Both the position numbers and the translations under genes were made by a program. The notes beneath the pieces are model-generated. The model saw only the letters and a list, made by a program, of their open reading frames with translations, was not told the origin of the DNA and ran no database searches. Positions 18,031 through 27,215 of a DNA stretch of 64,000 nt are shown here, one piece after another. Source of the DNA: Vibrio ziniensis (GTDB taxonomy: Bacteria > Pseudomonadota > Gammaproteobacteria > Enterobacterales > Vibrionaceae); the NCBI RefSeq assembly GCF_011064285.1, contig NZ_CP049331.1, forward strand, positions 1,860,001 through 1,924,000, written 5' to 3'. The first letter of the stretch is position 1. Each line of letters begins with the position of its first letter.

Positions 18031-18904
18031 TGTTTATCAGGAAGAGCGCATTCCAACTCAATTTGAACGTTTTTGGCGTAGTTATAGAGCCAACAGCTTA
18101 GCTATGTTCGGGCTATGGAGCCTGAGCTTAATCATATTCATTACGCTTACTTCACCTTGGTTGATGCCCCATGACCCTCACGGTCAAACTGGTCATCTTT
18201 TAATGCCTCCGTCTTGGGACCCATCCGGTTCTGTCGAATACTTTCTAGGAACGGATGACTTAGGACGCGATATCCTTTCACGTCTAATTGATGGCTCACA
18301 GCTGACATTTGGAGCATCTGTCGTTATTACCTTTATCGCAGCATTTATCGGCTGCCTTATCGGCATTCTTGCTGGTATGACGAAAGGCATTTTGTCCAGC
18401 ACTCTGAACCACCTTTTAGACACAGTGATGTCAATTCCGTCATTACTGTTGGCTATTATTTTCGTCGCATTTCTGGGGTTTGGCGAATTTAACGTACTGC
18501 TCGCCATCTGTTTAGCCCTTATTCCGAGATTTATACGTTCTGTTTATATTGCTGTACACAATGAAGTTGAAAAAGACTATGTCATGGCTGCGCGCCTCGA
18601 CGGTGCAAGCGATTTTTACCTTCTCTGGAACTCCATACTACCAAACACTTTTCCTATGTTGGCGCAAGAGCTTACAATGGCACTGTCGATTGCGATTTTA
18701 GACATAACAGCGTTAGGCTTTTTAGGCCTTGGAGCTCAAGCTCCAAGTACAGAATGGGGAGCAATTCTCGGTGACTCCGTTGAGCTAATATTCCTCGCAC
18801 CTTGGACGGTAACCCTACCAGGTCTTGCCATTATGTATACCGTAGTCATGATCAACCTTGTTGGTGAAGGCGCACGCCAAGCATTAAATGCAGGAGTCGA
18901 ATAA
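18017..18904 (+). CDS. sapC: Peptide ABC transporter permease SapC
   Basis: Second permease, 295 residues, OppC/DppC family. It carries [20 protein letters not shown] near residue 75 and the EAA-loop sequence [20 protein letters not shown], which contacts the ATPases. It overlaps sapB at its 5' end and shares one base with the sapD start. Confidence 0.94.
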   Translation: MLTNNVYQEERIPTQFERFWRSYRANSLAMFGLWSLSLIIFITLTSPWLMPHDPHGQTGHLLMPPSWDPSGSVEYFLGTDDLGRDILSRLIDGSQLTFGASVVITFIAAFIGCLIGILAGMTKGILSSTLNHLLDTVMSIPSLLLAIIFVAFLGFGEFNVLLAICLALIPRFIRSVYIAVHNEVEKDYVMAARLDGASDFYLLWNSILPNTFPMLAQELTMALSIAILDITALGFLGLGAQAPSTEWGAILGDSVELIFLAPWTVTLPGLAIMYTVVMINLVGEGARQALNAGVE

Positions 18905-19899
18905 TGCCTCTATTAGATATTCGTCATCTGACAATTGAAATTGATACCCCTCAAGGTCTTGTTAAAGCAGTCGACCGCATGAGTCTAACCCTCAACGAAG
19001 GCGAAATCCGTGGACTTGTTGGAGAATCTGGGTCAGGTAAAAGCTTAGTTGCCAAAGCTATTGTAGGCTTAACTAAAGAGAGTTGGCGAGTGACGGCAGA
19101 CCGGATGAGGTTAGGTAACATTGACTTACTTCAACTGACCCCTAGAGAGCGCCGCCGCGTGATTGCTCGTGATATAGCCATGATTTTCCAAGAGCCTTCA
19201 ACCTGTCTGGATCCATCAGAAGAGGTCGGAAGGCAGCTGATTGAATCAATTCCTATGCGCACATTTGAGGGAAAATGGTGGGAGCGATTCACTTGGCGTC
19301 ATAAACAAGCTGTCGCCCTACTGCACAAAGTAGGTATTAAAGACCATAAGCGATTAATGCGCAGCTATCCATACGAGCTAACGGATGGTGAATGTCAGAA
19401 GGTTATGATCGCAATGGCGATTGCCGCTAAACCAAAGTTACTAATAGCGGATGAACCAACCAACGATTTGGACCCTATTACCCAATCTCAAATTTTGCGT
19501 TTATTGAGCCGAATGAATCAGGTTAACAACACGTCTATTTTGCTTGTCGGTCATGACCTAACAACGATCACTCAGTGGGCTAACCGTATTACTGTGATGT
19601 ACTGTGGGCAGTCAGTGGAGTCCGCAGAGACCAATAAAATTCTAACGGAACCAAAGCATCCCTATACATCCGCCCTGCTACAAGCGATGCCGGATTTCAG
19701 TGACTGGATTCCTCACAAACAGAAATTACATTCACTACCAGGTTCAATACCTCCATTGCAGCACTTACCAATCGGTTGTCGTTTGGGGCCGCGTTGCCCA
19801 TACGCTAAGAAACAATGTGTTGAAGTACCAAGAAGTCAGATTATTAAAAACCATAAATTTGCCTGTCACTTCCCTCTTAACGTAGAGCAAAAATCATGA
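18904..19899 (+). CDS. sapD: Peptide ABC transporter ATP-binding protein SapD
   Basis: Cytoplasmic ATPase, 331 residues, OppD/DppD type with the C-terminal oligopeptide extension ([14 protein letters not shown], a Cys cluster typical of this group). Walker A is [13 protein letters not shown] and Walker [14 protein letters not shown]. The ABC signature is altered to LTDGECQ instead of LSGGQ, which is also seen in enterobacterial SapD. In E. coli SapD also supports potassium uptake by Trk. It overlaps sapF by four bases. Confidence 0.94.
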   Translation: MPLLDIRHLTIEIDTPQGLVKAVDRMSLTLNEGEIRGLVGESGSGKSLVAKAIVGLTKESWRVTADRMRLGNIDLLQLTPRERRRVIARDIAMIFQEPSTCLDPSEEVGRQLIESIPMRTFEGKWWERFTWRHKQAVALLHKVGIKDHKRLMRSYPYELTDGECQKVMIAMAIAAKPKLLIADEPTNDLDPITQSQILRLLSRMNQVNNTSILLVGHDLTTITQWANRITVMYCGQSVESAETNKILTEPKHPYTSALLQAMPDFSDWIPHKQKLHSLPGSIPPLQHLPIGCRLGPRCPYAKKQCVEVPRSQIIKNHKFACHFPLNVEQKS

Positions 19900-20684
19900 G
19901 CGTTTCATTATTAGAAGTCAGTGAATTAAAAAAGAACTTTGTTACGCGCTCTGGTCTTTTTCGTAAAAGAGTACACGAAGCAGTTAAACCTGTGAGCTTT
20001 ACTCTCGAAGCAGGGCAAACTATTGGTTTTATTGGGCAAAATGGTTCAGGAAAATCGACACTTGCACGTATGCTCGCTGGAATGATCGAACCGACTGCCG
20101 GGCAAATTCGTGTTAATGGTGAATTGTTAGAACACAAAGACTATGCTACGCGCTGTAAGCTGATTCGGATGATCTTCCAAGACCCGAACACTTCACTTAA
20201 CCCTCGAATTCAAATTGGCCGAATATTGGAAGGTCCATTAAAGCGAAACACAAATATGCCTCCTGAAGCGCGTGAGAAGCGTGTTAAAGAGACATTGCAA
20301 CGTGTGGGACTGCTGCCGGAACATGCATATTTCTATCCGCAAATGCTTGCTACAGGTCAGAAACAGCGTATATGTCTTGCAAGAGCTCTGATTTTGCAAC
20401 CTTCAATCATCATTGCAGACGAAGCTCTGAATGGTTTGGACATGGCGATGCGTTCTCAAATTCTTAACTTGTTCTTAGAACTGCAAGAAGAAATGGGGGT
20501 ATCGTTTATTTATGTTTCACAACACATTGGTGTGATTAAACACATCACAGACAAAGTGATGGTGATGCATGATGGTGTTGTGGTTGAGTCTGGGAATACG
20601 CTAGAAGTTTTATCTGATCCACAGCATCCTATTACTCAACGCATGATTGAGAGCCATTTCAATAAGGCACCATGTTTCAAGTAA
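19896..20684 (+). CDS. sapF: Peptide ABC transporter ATP-binding protein SapF
   Basis: Second ATPase of the Sap system, 262 residues. Walker [14 protein letters not shown] is normal. The signature is LATGQKQR instead of LSGGQQQR, and the Walker B region reads [12 protein letters not shown], with ADEAL in place of DEPT, again as in other SapF proteins. Last gene of the operon, followed directly by a terminator. Confidence 0.94.
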   Translation: MSVSLLEVSELKKNFVTRSGLFRKRVHEAVKPVSFTLEAGQTIGFIGQNGSGKSTLARMLAGMIEPTAGQIRVNGELLEHKDYATRCKLIRMIFQDPNTSLNPRIQIGRILEGPLKRNTNMPPEAREKRVKETLQRVGLLPEHAYFYPQMLATGQKQRICLARALILQPSIIIADEALNGLDMAMRSQILNLFLELQEEMGVSFIYVSQHIGVIKHITDKVMVMHDGVVVESGNTLEVLSDPQHPITQRMIESHFNKAPCFK

Positions 20685-20715
20685 AAAAATAGAGCCCTAT
20701 GTCGGCTCTATTTTT
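20685..20715 (+). terminator. Terminator of the sap operon
   Basis: Stem AAAAATAGAGCC / GGCTCTATTTTT with a 7-base loop, beginning directly at the sapF stop and followed by TTCTTC. Confidence 0.9.
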
Positions 20716-20732
20716 CTTCGCTAAGCTTACTG

Positions 20733-21122
20733 TTATCGACGGGAATGCTGTTTTTCAAGTTCAAAATCAAATTCATCAGGAAACAGCACTACACCTTCTT
20801 CATTATCATTTGGGAAAACAACAACCGACAGATCATCTTGTTCTAGGCCGGTTGTCCAACGACTGCGCCATTTGTTGTATGAAATGGCTTCTGCTTCGCA
20901 TGTGCTCCATTCTCCGGTTGCCCACGCTTCAGCAAATTCTCGATTCGGCCACACAGGCACACAATCGTCGTCTTCGGTATTCAGCATCACACAACCGTGT
21001 TCATCTTTCAAAATCCACACTTGCTGATTCGCCACAATTTCCTTAATACAGTATTTAAAACGCTGCTCTTGGTCGTACTGATTAATTGTCGCGATTTGCT
21101 CCGCGGTTAACGCATTGGACAT
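20733..21122 (-). CDS. DUF2750-family protein
   Basis: Small acidic cytoplasmic protein, 129 residues. I start it at the ATG at 21122, which has GGAGG five bases upstream; the longer frame would begin inside that region. The pattern RFKYCIKEIVANQQVWIL, then a W-P-N-R-E-F-A-E-A-W segment, is that of the DUF2750 family. No function is known. It follows ppaC on the same strand but a terminator hairpin lies between. Confidence 0.75.
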   Translation of the reverse strand: MSNALTAEQIATINQYDQEQRFKYCIKEIVANQQVWILKDEHGCVMLNTEDDDCVPVWPNREFAEAWATGEWSTCEAEAISYNKWRSRWTTGLEQDDLSVVVFPNDNEEGVVLFPDEFDFELEKQHSRR

Positions 21123-21138
21123 ATTAGCCTCCAAACAA

Positions 21139-21171
21139 AACGCCCACAGCAGTTTTTAAGCTATGGGCGTT
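21139..21171 (-). terminator. Terminator after ppaC
   Basis: Stem AACGCCCATAGC / GCTGTGGGCGTT (minus-strand reading, one mismatch), followed by TTG and then the ribosome site of the next gene. The short T run makes partial read-through possible. Confidence 0.65.
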
Positions 21172-21212
21172 AAAACCTTTATTAGGTTGGGCATCATACC
21201 CGAAATCAGCGA

Positions 21213-22118
21213 TTAAGCTAGCTCAGTTTGTAACCAAGGCCAGCCTTGCTTCTTACGGCTAAGAGTATTTTCCATCATTAATACTCCATTTGTTAGATGC
21301 TTCGCCAGTTTCTCTGACCATTCACCTTTAAACAACAAACGAGTTTGTGCCGTAGTGATATCAGTCAGCATTAGAGCTGCAAAAGCTAGCTTCTCTTCTT
21401 CACAACGGCGATCTAAATCCGCTTCTAGCGCATCAATCATAGTGGCTACTTGATCTAACGTCGCTAATTCAATTTGACCAACGACAACATCACGACCATT
21501 GAATGGGTATGCTTTCAAGTCTTTCTCAACCAATTGAGCAGCAGACAAACCTTCGATATCTGTTTTCGCAATCAAAAGCGCTTGGATAAAGGCGTCCAAA
21601 TCTGCGATTTCTGCCAGAGCCGCGAGTTCTGCAACCGCATCTTTGTCTTTTTGCGTACAAGTTGGAGAAGCAAAGCCTACTGTATCTGAAAGAATCGCTG
21701 AAATCATAAGCGTCGCAGTTTGCTTAGTGATTGGAGCATTTTCCATTTTGAATAGGTTAAACAGAATGGTACTGGTACAGCCTACCGGCCAAATCCACGC
21801 CTCTAATGGGTTTACTGTCATCACGTCACCTAAACGGTGGTGATCAACAATACCCAGAATCTCTGCATCATTTAAGTCGTCAGGTGCTTGCGCTAGATCT
21901 GTGTAATCAACAAGCCATACTTTCTCACCTGCAACGCTTGTACGTAGCTCAGGTTGCTCAGCACCTGCTGTAGTCAAGATATGTTGCGTTTCGCGGTTAA
22001 TCTCGCCTTGGCGTATTGCCTTTGCTTCTAGACCACGAGCTTTCAACAATTCTGCAGCAACTAATGCGCTACAAATACTATCACTGTCTGGATTCTTATG
22101 ACCGACTACTAAAATCAT
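21213..22118 (-). CDS. ppaC: Manganese-dependent inorganic pyrophosphatase PpaC
   Basis: Hydrolyses pyrophosphate to phosphate; family II enzyme of the DHH superfamily. I start it at the ATG at 22118 (AGGAACAG upstream), giving 301 residues beginning MILVVGHKNPDSDSICS, the metal-binding N terminus. Further metal ligands lie in GIVDHHRLGDV (the DHH motif). The C-terminal DHHA2 domain ends with LSRKKQGWPWL, a family hallmark. No CBS domains are present. Confidence 0.94.
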   Translation of the reverse strand: MILVVGHKNPDSDSICSALVAAELLKARGLEAKAIRQGEINRETQHILTTAGAEQPELRTSVAGEKVWLVDYTDLAQAPDDLNDAEILGIVDHHRLGDVMTVNPLEAWIWPVGCTSTILFNLFKMENAPITKQTATLMISAILSDTVGFASPTCTQKDKDAVAELAALAEIADLDAFIQALLIAKTDIEGLSAAQLVEKDLKAYPFNGRDVVVGQIELATLDQVATMIDALEADLDRRCEEEKLAFAALMLTDITTAQTRLLFKGEWSEKLAKHLTNGVLMMENTLSRKKQGWPWLQTELA

Positions 22119-22316
22119 CACTGTTCCTATTATTCTGACCCTTGAGGGTAAACAACACATAAAGATGAGTACTGTACTTATTTTACAAAACTCTTCATGG
22201 AGCTAAATCAATAAAGAGTGACTAACTGAACTATTTTTTGCTTGTTGGAATCTTGAGTTCAGTAATAATTAACTAAGACTTTTCAAATATTAAAGTTGTT
22301 TGAATCAGGAGATAAT

Positions 22317-23105
22317 GTGAGTAGCACAATTGATATTGCATGGTGGCAATTAGCTATTTTTAGTTCAGTTCTTATCATTCCACTGCTAGTGAGTAGAATT
22401 TACCAGCTTGGTATTGGCAAAGAGATAATCATCTCTGTAGGTAGAATGACTTTGCAACTGCTACTTGTCGGGATGTATCTGGAATACTTATTTAAGCTCA
22501 ACAGTATTTGGATTAATCTCGTTTGGCTTACTCTGATGATACTCGTCGGAGCTAGCTCAATAGTATCTAAAACTCATCTCCCCAGAAAAAAACTCCTTCT
22601 TCCTATTACTTTCGGTCTTGCTGCCGGACTTTTCCCTATTGTGACGATTCTATGTCTTGGCATCGTTCATCCCTCACCTTGGTATAGTGCCCAATACTTG
22701 ATACCTCTTGCTGGGATGCTGCTAGGAAATAGCCTCAGTGGTAATATTGTTGCTTTACAGAACTTATTCACCGCTTTTGAAGAGCGTAAAAATGAATACG
22801 AAGCCGCAATTTCATTGGGTGCTTCTCCTCAATATGCATCGAGAGATTTCGTAAGAAATGCACTGCGTAAAGCTAATGCACCGTTACTTGCTTCGATGGC
22901 AACCATCGGTTTAGTGACTCTACCAGGCATGATGACCGGTCAAATATTAGGAGGCGCGACTCCCCTTATCGCCATCAAGTATCAATTGATGATTATGATC
23001 GCTATCTTTGTAATGATGACGATTTCTCTCACTTTATCGATTCATTTAACGCTAAAGGCTACTTTTACTAAAGAAGGTCGAATAAACGTGACATTTCGTG
23101 ATTAA
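22317..23105 (+). CDS. FetB-like ABC permease (UPF0014), orphan
   Basis: Inner-membrane permease of 262 residues related to E. coli FetB, which with the ATPase FetA exports iron. The start is the GTG at 22317 with AGGAGA seven bases upstream. Motifs: RMTLQLLLVGMYLEYLF near the N terminus, AGMLLGNSLSGN in the middle and LPGMMTGQILGGATPLIAIKYQ near the end, all typical. No FetA-type ATPase gene is adjacent: upstream is divergent ppaC and downstream is focA on the other strand. The ATPase must be encoded elsewhere, or this permease works differently. Confidence 0.82.
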   Translation: MSSTIDIAWWQLAIFSSVLIIPLLVSRIYQLGIGKEIIISVGRMTLQLLLVGMYLEYLFKLNSIWINLVWLTLMILVGASSIVSKTHLPRKKLLLPITFGLAAGLFPIVTILCLGIVHPSPWYSAQYLIPLAGMLLGNSLSGNIVALQNLFTAFEERKNEYEAAISLGASPQYASRDFVRNALRKANAPLLASMATIGLVTLPGMMTGQILGGATPLIAIKYQLMIMIAIFVMMTISLTLSIHLTLKATFTKEGRINVTFRD

Positions 23106-23233
23106 AAATTGTATTTTTGTACAATTAGCGACCATTACTTTGAAACCTAAATTAGTGCATCTGTCGCACGTAATTTGTGCACAAATCTCGAAAAAATCAT
23201 TCAGTTGCGTTTACTCACGGTATTTAAAACAGG

Positions 23234-23256
23234 TTATCCACAGAAATTGTGGATAA
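23234..23256. promoter_or_regulatory. Inverted pair of consensus DnaA boxes
   Basis: TTATCCACA at 23234-23242 and its exact inverse TGTGGATAA at 23248-23256, five bases apart, both identical to the strongest E. coli DnaA box. The site lies between the 3' ends of fetB-like and focA, where no promoter is needed. As RNA it could also fold as a hairpin ending the fetB message, but there is no T tract. Confidence 0.5.
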
Positions 23257-23306
23257 GGTGAATATCCACTTAAGTTGCGCAACAAAGGCTTTAATTGGGA
23301 ATTACA

Positions 23307-23332
23307 AAAAAAGCGGCATTTTCGCCGCTTTT
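23307..23332 (-). terminator. Terminator after focA
   Basis: Stem AAGCGGC / GCCGCTT extended by A-T pairs, loop ATTTTC. On the minus strand it ends in a run of seven Ts. Confidence 0.85.
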
Positions 23333-23367
23333 CTTATTGAGATAACTGTATTTGTATGTAAGACAAC

Positions 23368-24213
23368 TTAGTCTTTTAGATAAATCAACCAATACCACAT
23401 ACCAACAAAGACCCCACCGCCGACAATGTTACCTAAAGTTACTGGGATTAAGTTGTTTACGATGAATTCCATCATGTTGAGATCTGCATAGTCAGCAATA
23501 TTTGCCCCAGTCATCTGCCAAAAAGCTTCAGGCGCAAAAATCTTGATACCGATTGCCATAGGCACTTGGAACATGTTCGCAATACAGTGTTCAAAGCCAG
23601 AAGACACAAACATAGCGACAGGTAACACCAACACCATCACTTTATCTGTCAATGAGCGAGCACTGAACGTCATCCATACCGCTAAGCACACCAAAATGTT
23701 ACACATCAACCCCAAAGAGAATGCCTGAAGAAAAGTATGGTGGAGTTTATGTTGTGAAATAGCCATTGCATTAAGCCCTAGCTGACCACCATCTTCCATG
23801 TATTGCCGTGTTGATAGCATGATGGCAACTAATAAAAACGAGCCAGCAAGGTTACCCAGATAAACAACCATCCAGTTTTTCACAAGCTGCTGCCAAGATA
23901 TTTTTCCACTCGCTTTAGCAACCAAAGTAAGCACTGTACTGGTAAATAACTCACCACCGGTAATAACCACAAGAATAAGACCTAAACTAAACGCAATGCC
24001 GCCTAAAAGCTTCGTTACGCCATAAGGTAAATCATGAGCCCCTGTGGTCACTACGGTATAAAACACAAATGCAATACCAATATGAATACCCGCAGAAATG
24101 GCTAAAAGAAAAGATTTGTATGCGGCTTTGGTTGCTTTACCTACCCCTGTTTCGGCTGCACGTTCAGCCATTTGAGGAGGAAGCAAAGAATCGAATTGAC
24201 TATGTTCCATCAT
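23368..24213 (-). CDS. focA: Formate channel FocA
   Basis: Pentameric inner-membrane channel of the formate/nitrite transporter family, 281 residues (E. coli FocA 285). Six membrane helices are apparent. The conserved FEHCIANMF contains the gating histidine, and the C-terminal NLIPVTLGNIVGGGVFVG is a family signature. Two adjacent ATGs (24213, 24210) can start it. pflB, the usual neighbour, is not here. Assignment as FocA rather than NirC rests on overall similarity. Confidence 0.9.
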   Translation of the reverse strand: MMEHSQFDSLLPPQMAERAAETGVGKATKAAYKSFLLAISAGIHIGIAFVFYTVVTTGAHDLPYGVTKLLGGIAFSLGLILVVITGGELFTSTVLTLVAKASGKISWQQLVKNWMVVYLGNLAGSFLLVAIMLSTRQYMEDGGQLGLNAMAISQHKLHHTFLQAFSLGLMCNILVCLAVWMTFSARSLTDKVMVLVLPVAMFVSSGFEHCIANMFQVPMAIGIKIFAPEAFWQMTGANIADYADLNMMEFIVNNLIPVTLGNIVGGGVFVGMWYWLIYLKD

Positions 24214-24549
24214 GATTAAGATTTACACATTGATACAAAGAGAGTGCGCGATAATCGCTCCAAATTAACGATTATTCAAGGTCTATTTTCATGTTCACCA
24301 AAAATGTTTATTCTGAGACCAATTCGATCTACTTGAGCAACAAATTTAATACAGATTGATAATAAGAACCCACCTTTTAATAACGATAAGTAATTTACCA
24401 AAGCCTTATACAGCAAAGGTTGCGACGGTTTTGTCACGCATAAAAAACGCCCATATTGGTTCTAGGTAACACTTCTGTTTTTCGGTCATTGCGTCTTTGT
24501 AGCGCTGCGCCTATTGTGAAATTAACTTAACGAGTAATAAGGGTGTGTC
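24214..24549. other. Intergenic region between focA and the TIGR02647 gene
   Basis: 336 bases holding the divergent promoters. I looked for an FNR site (TTGAT-N4-ATCAA) because focA is often anaerobically induced; only a half-site-like TTGAT at about 24230 is visible. Nothing else can be supported. Confidence 0.4.
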
Positions 24550-24783
24550 ATGAAATTTTCCCAACAACACTTAGATGAATTAAACCTCCTTGTTCAATTT
24601 GATATCAGCAGCGCTGCTACTGGCATAAAAGTTCATAGCGAAGCGGGTGAAGCAATGCAGTCAGCAGCAAAACGACTACACGAAAAAGGCCTATGCACTC
24701 TTCCTGATGGCGGCTATCTCACCAATGAAGGCATCGAAATGGCTGAAAAAGCTGACCGTATATTAAGAGTGTTAACGGTATAG
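24550..24783 (+). CDS. TIGR02647-family small protein
   Basis: 77 residues, cytoplasmic, mostly helical. The sequence MKFSQQHLDELNLLVQFD, later GIKVHSEA and LTNEGIEMAEKADRI, matches the TIGR02647 family found in Vibrio, Pseudomonas and relatives. The C-terminal half resembles a winged-helix fold (CTLPDGGYLTNEG), but no function is established. Single gene with its own terminator. Confidence 0.75.
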   Translation: MKFSQQHLDELNLLVQFDISSAATGIKVHSEAGEAMQSAAKRLHEKGLCTLPDGGYLTNEGIEMAEKADRILRVLTV

Positions 24784-24791
24784 TCACCCTA

Positions 24792-24830
24792 GAAAAAAAG
24801 AAAGAGCGCTATTAGCGCTCTTTCTTTTTC
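24792..24830 (+). terminator. Terminator after the TIGR02647 gene
   Basis: Long stem AAAGAAAGAGCGCT / AGCGCTCTTTCTTT with a 3-base loop and a T-rich end; symmetrical enough to work both ways. Confidence 0.9.
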
Positions 24831-25094
24831 ACCGTTGTTCGTACACCCCATCAGAAAAAGTACAGCCGTAAATAACTAGATATACACGATGATAACGTTT
24901 TCTATATCTGAAAGTTCTTGGATACACATGCTGTCACTTAGAGCATTCTTTAAAATCATCCAAATAAAATTACCGCCATAAAATTTTAAATATTCTTTTA
25001 AAACCACAAAAATTTATGAATTTAATTAAAAACTGAATTCCGAATAATCAGTTTAATAACCAAATACAGATTCTTAGTCCTAGAGGATAAAATC
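24831..25094. other. AT-rich leader region before the two small Cys/His genes
   Basis: About 260 bases, clearly richer in A and T than the flanking genes, especially 24960-25060. It must hold the promoter of the 25095 gene. No gene or RNA is recognisable in it. Confidence 0.4.
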
Positions 25095-25370
25095 ATGTTA
25101 GTTTCTCGGTTATCAGAAGAATTTATAACCCCAAAAGCAAAGGAAAATTGGTTGTCATATTGGAAGTACTTTAGCCAAAGCAGCAATAACAAATGTTCTG
25201 TACCCCATTGTTCAAAGGTCCACGACCAAGCGATCTTTGTTGCTAATCCCAAGGAAGATGAAGACTCTATCTATGTAATCCCACTCTGTAAGGAGCATAG
25301 TAACAACGAATGTAGTCAATTCGAAATCCTAGATAATGTTGAGCTTGTCCCAATCGGTTTCACCTTATAG
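25095..25370 (+). CDS. Small zinc-finger-like protein, copy 1
   Basis: 91 residues, unknown function. AGAGG precedes the ATG. The core is C34-x4-C39 (CSVPHC), then C65-x2-H68 (IPLCKEH), a possible zinc site of treble-clef or HNH-like layout without visible nuclease residues. The C terminus reads ELVPIGF. The next gene encodes a diverged copy with the same pattern, so this is a tandem duplication. Codons are AT-rich relative to neighbours. I do not recognise a named family with certainty. Confidence 0.65.
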   Translation: MLVSRLSEEFITPKAKENWLSYWKYFSQSSNNKCSVPHCSKVHDQAIFVANPKEDEDSIYVIPLCKEHSNNECSQFEILDNVELVPIGFTL

Positions 25371-25417
25371 CTCTGACTCTCATATCCAATAAATGAAGTA
25401 TTCCTAAGGATTACAAT

Positions 25418-25696
25418 ATGCTTGTAAATAACCTATTAGAAAGCGAATCGAAAACTGTCAGCAAACTTTCTAATTCACACACCAAATTAAAAAACACTTT
25501 CTGTGCGGAAGTAAACTGCACCAATAAATATACAAGGCAAGTCATGGTTAAAAGCAAAAACGCCGACTGCCCTAACGACCAAAGTGAAAATATATTTCAG
25601 ATACCCCTTTGCCAGCATCACTATGAAAATTTCCACAATCCAATTGAGCTGGAAAATGATATTCAAGTTATTCCAACAGGATTTGATCAAAACTGA
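25418..25696 (+). CDS. Small zinc-finger-like protein, copy 2
   Basis: 92 residues, a paralogue of the preceding gene. AAGGA precedes the ATG. The same frame of residues is present: C29-x4-C34, then C65-x2-H68 (IPLCQHH), and a C-terminal QVIPTGF matching ELVPIGF in copy 1. Between the conserved parts the two differ strongly, so the duplication is old or fast-evolving. 47 bases separate the genes, and one terminator follows both, so they form a two-gene unit. Function unknown. Confidence 0.65.
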   Translation: MLVNNLLESESKTVSKLSNSHTKLKNTFCAEVNCTNKYTRQVMVKSKNADCPNDQSENIFQIPLCQHHYENFHNPIELENDIQVIPTGFDQN

Positions 25697-25719
25697 TTTG
25701 ATTGTAGGGATTTGTTGGT

Positions 25720-25752
25720 AGGCAATGGTAGATTTTTTCCATTGCCTTTTTT
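25720..25752 (+). terminator. Terminator after the Cys/His gene pair
   Basis: Stem AGGCAATGG / CCATTGCCT with a T-rich loop and a following T run on the plus strand. On the minus strand no T run follows, so it does not clearly end the citrate operon. Confidence 0.85.
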
Positions 25753-25774
25753 CGTACCTAAGCGTTAGATACGG

Positions 25775-26707
25775 TCATCGACTTAAGAGGTTTAATTGGG
25801 AAATAAGCCAAGTTGCGGCAAGTAGGTCTGCGCTTCCACCTGGGCTTAGATTCATATCAATCAGTACTTTATCGTAATCCTGCATTCGCTGCTCAAAATC
25901 ATCATCATGAACTTGGCAGCTTTGTATAAGTGATTTCGAATATGATTTCACGTAATTAAGCCCATTCAAACCGCCTCGATTTACCAAATTCGAATCGTCA
26001 TTGCACGCCATTATAGTGAGCAATGTTTTAAACATTGCCTGTTCTTCAGAGAGGCCTTGATAAATAGATTGTTCAAAAGTAGGTAATGCACAATCAAAAA
26101 TGATAGGGTACCCCTTGGCAGCTTCCCCTCTTATACCTGTTAATCCATAACGTCGAAATATCTTCTCGCCAGCAGTGACTGGGATCTTATTTGAGTTATG
26201 CAGCTCTTCTTCAACTAAATGAGCACAGCACTCTTGTATAACACTCTGAATTCTATAAGATTCAAAATTAGATTCTCTTTTGTATAACCACCCCACAGCC
26301 CCACAGATTAAGCCAAGTGTAAAAATCATGCCTTTATGAGTATTAACACCTCCAGTTGCTGAAAACATCGCTCTCTCAGCTTCTATACCAATCTTTCTTA
26401 AGTTAGGAAGTATACTCGAGGGCGTACAGAGATACTGTTCAAGTCCTGATTTAACAAACATCAACATATATGGGCGTAAGATATTAGCACTGGCAATGAA
26501 CGTATCGATATTCATATCGCTATGTGCCCCGTTAGAAAGACAGTCAACCAAACCTGGTTTAGGGGTCAAGTGAACTTCCAACATCATTGAGTGATATGCT
26601 AAGTTACCAACCAATTCACAGATATTGAGTTCAAAAGTACCCACCTCAGTTTTCTGATATAAGCAACAATCGTCCAAAAGCCAACGTAAAGAATTAGTGG
26701 TATTCAT
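25775..26707 (-). CDS. citG: Triphosphoribosyl-dephospho-CoA synthase CitG
   Basis: Makes 2'-(5''-triphosphoribosyl)-3'-dephospho-CoA from ATP and dephospho-CoA, the precursor of the citrate lyase prosthetic group. About 310 residues. Family motifs: MLEVHLTPKPGLVDCLSNGAHSDM (in parts: TPKPGLVD and GAHSDM), NTHKGMIFTLG and DDSNLVNRGG. I prefer the ATG at 26707 to the TTG at 26710. It overlaps citX by 14 bases and is the last gene of citDEFXG; in some bacteria the two are fused. Confidence 0.93.
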   Translation of the reverse strand: MNTTNSLRWLLDDCCLYQKTEVGTFELNICELVGNLAYHSMMLEVHLTPKPGLVDCLSNGAHSDMNIDTFIASANILRPYMLMFVKSGLEQYLCTPSSILPNLRKIGIEAERAMFSATGGVNTHKGMIFTLGLICGAVGWLYKRESNFESYRIQSVIQECCAHLVEEELHNSNKIPVTAGEKIFRRYGLTGIRGEAAKGYPIIFDCALPTFEQSIYQGLSEEQAMFKTLLTIMACNDDSNLVNRGGLNGLNYVKSYSKSLIQSCQVHDDDFEQRMQDYDKVLIDMNLSPGGSADLLAATWLISQLNLLSR

Positions 26708-27212
26708 CAATCATCTCGCTCAGCTTGTCGATAAGAGCAGGCAAAGGATGGACTCGATTTCGAGCACAGATTTTTGCATCCCTACCGCATATAAAACAAT
26801 GTCTTCTTGGAAAACCAAGTTGGTCCCGAGATAAAGCTAAACCTTGGGAATTGAAAACATCGATGTCGAACAAGCGACCTAAAGGATGTTTGTCTTCCAG
26901 CTCTATCATCATGCGCTTTAAGCGCTCTGGAGATATGCCTTCGACCGCAGTGATTGATTCACATCCGCAGTCGTTGATAAACGCTTGTGATACGATCGAA
27001 CAGCCGGCTTGAATACAAATCAGCTGAATTTCTCGCTGACCTACCTCAAATCCAATCTTAGATATTTGATTTAGTTTTACGCTGCCAGGCATATTAATCG
27101 TAAAGCTTACGATAGGCAGAGAATGGGTTACTACCCATTCTCTTTGGCGCACTGCTCGAACTTCTCGATTATCTAAGACCTGCTCTAACGTTACGGCTGG
27201 CCCACGATACAC
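26694..27212 (-). CDS. citX: Apo-citrate lyase phosphoribosyl-dephospho-CoA transferase CitX
   Basis: Transfers the prosthetic group from the CitG product to a serine of CitD. 172 residues, GTG start with AAGGAG upstream that overlaps the citF stop region. It has the N-terminal arginine/glutamine motif R-A-V-R-Q-R-E-W, then HPLGRLFDIDVFNSQG and the C-terminal PRRHCFICGRDAKICARNRVH with the conserved Cys and CAR. This is the canonical copy; a second, degenerate CitX-like gene is at 36309. Confidence 0.94.
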   Translation of the reverse strand: MYRGPAVTLEQVLDNREVRAVRQREWVVTHSLPIVSFTINMPGSVKLNQISKIGFEVGQREIQLICIQAGCSIVSQAFINDCGCESITAVEGISPERLKRMMIELEDKHPLGRLFDIDVFNSQGLALSRDQLGFPRRHCFICGRDAKICARNRVHPLPALIDKLSEMIDEYH

Positions 27213-27215
27213 AAT

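Noticed and set aside
20699..21046. 115-codon plus-strand frame opposite the DUF2750 gene
   Set aside because: It lies within the DUF2750 gene on the other strand and starts inside the sap terminator; composition is that of an antisense shadow.
24225..24240. FNR-like site upstream of focA
   Set aside because: Only one half-site (TTGAT) is present; the second half does not match.
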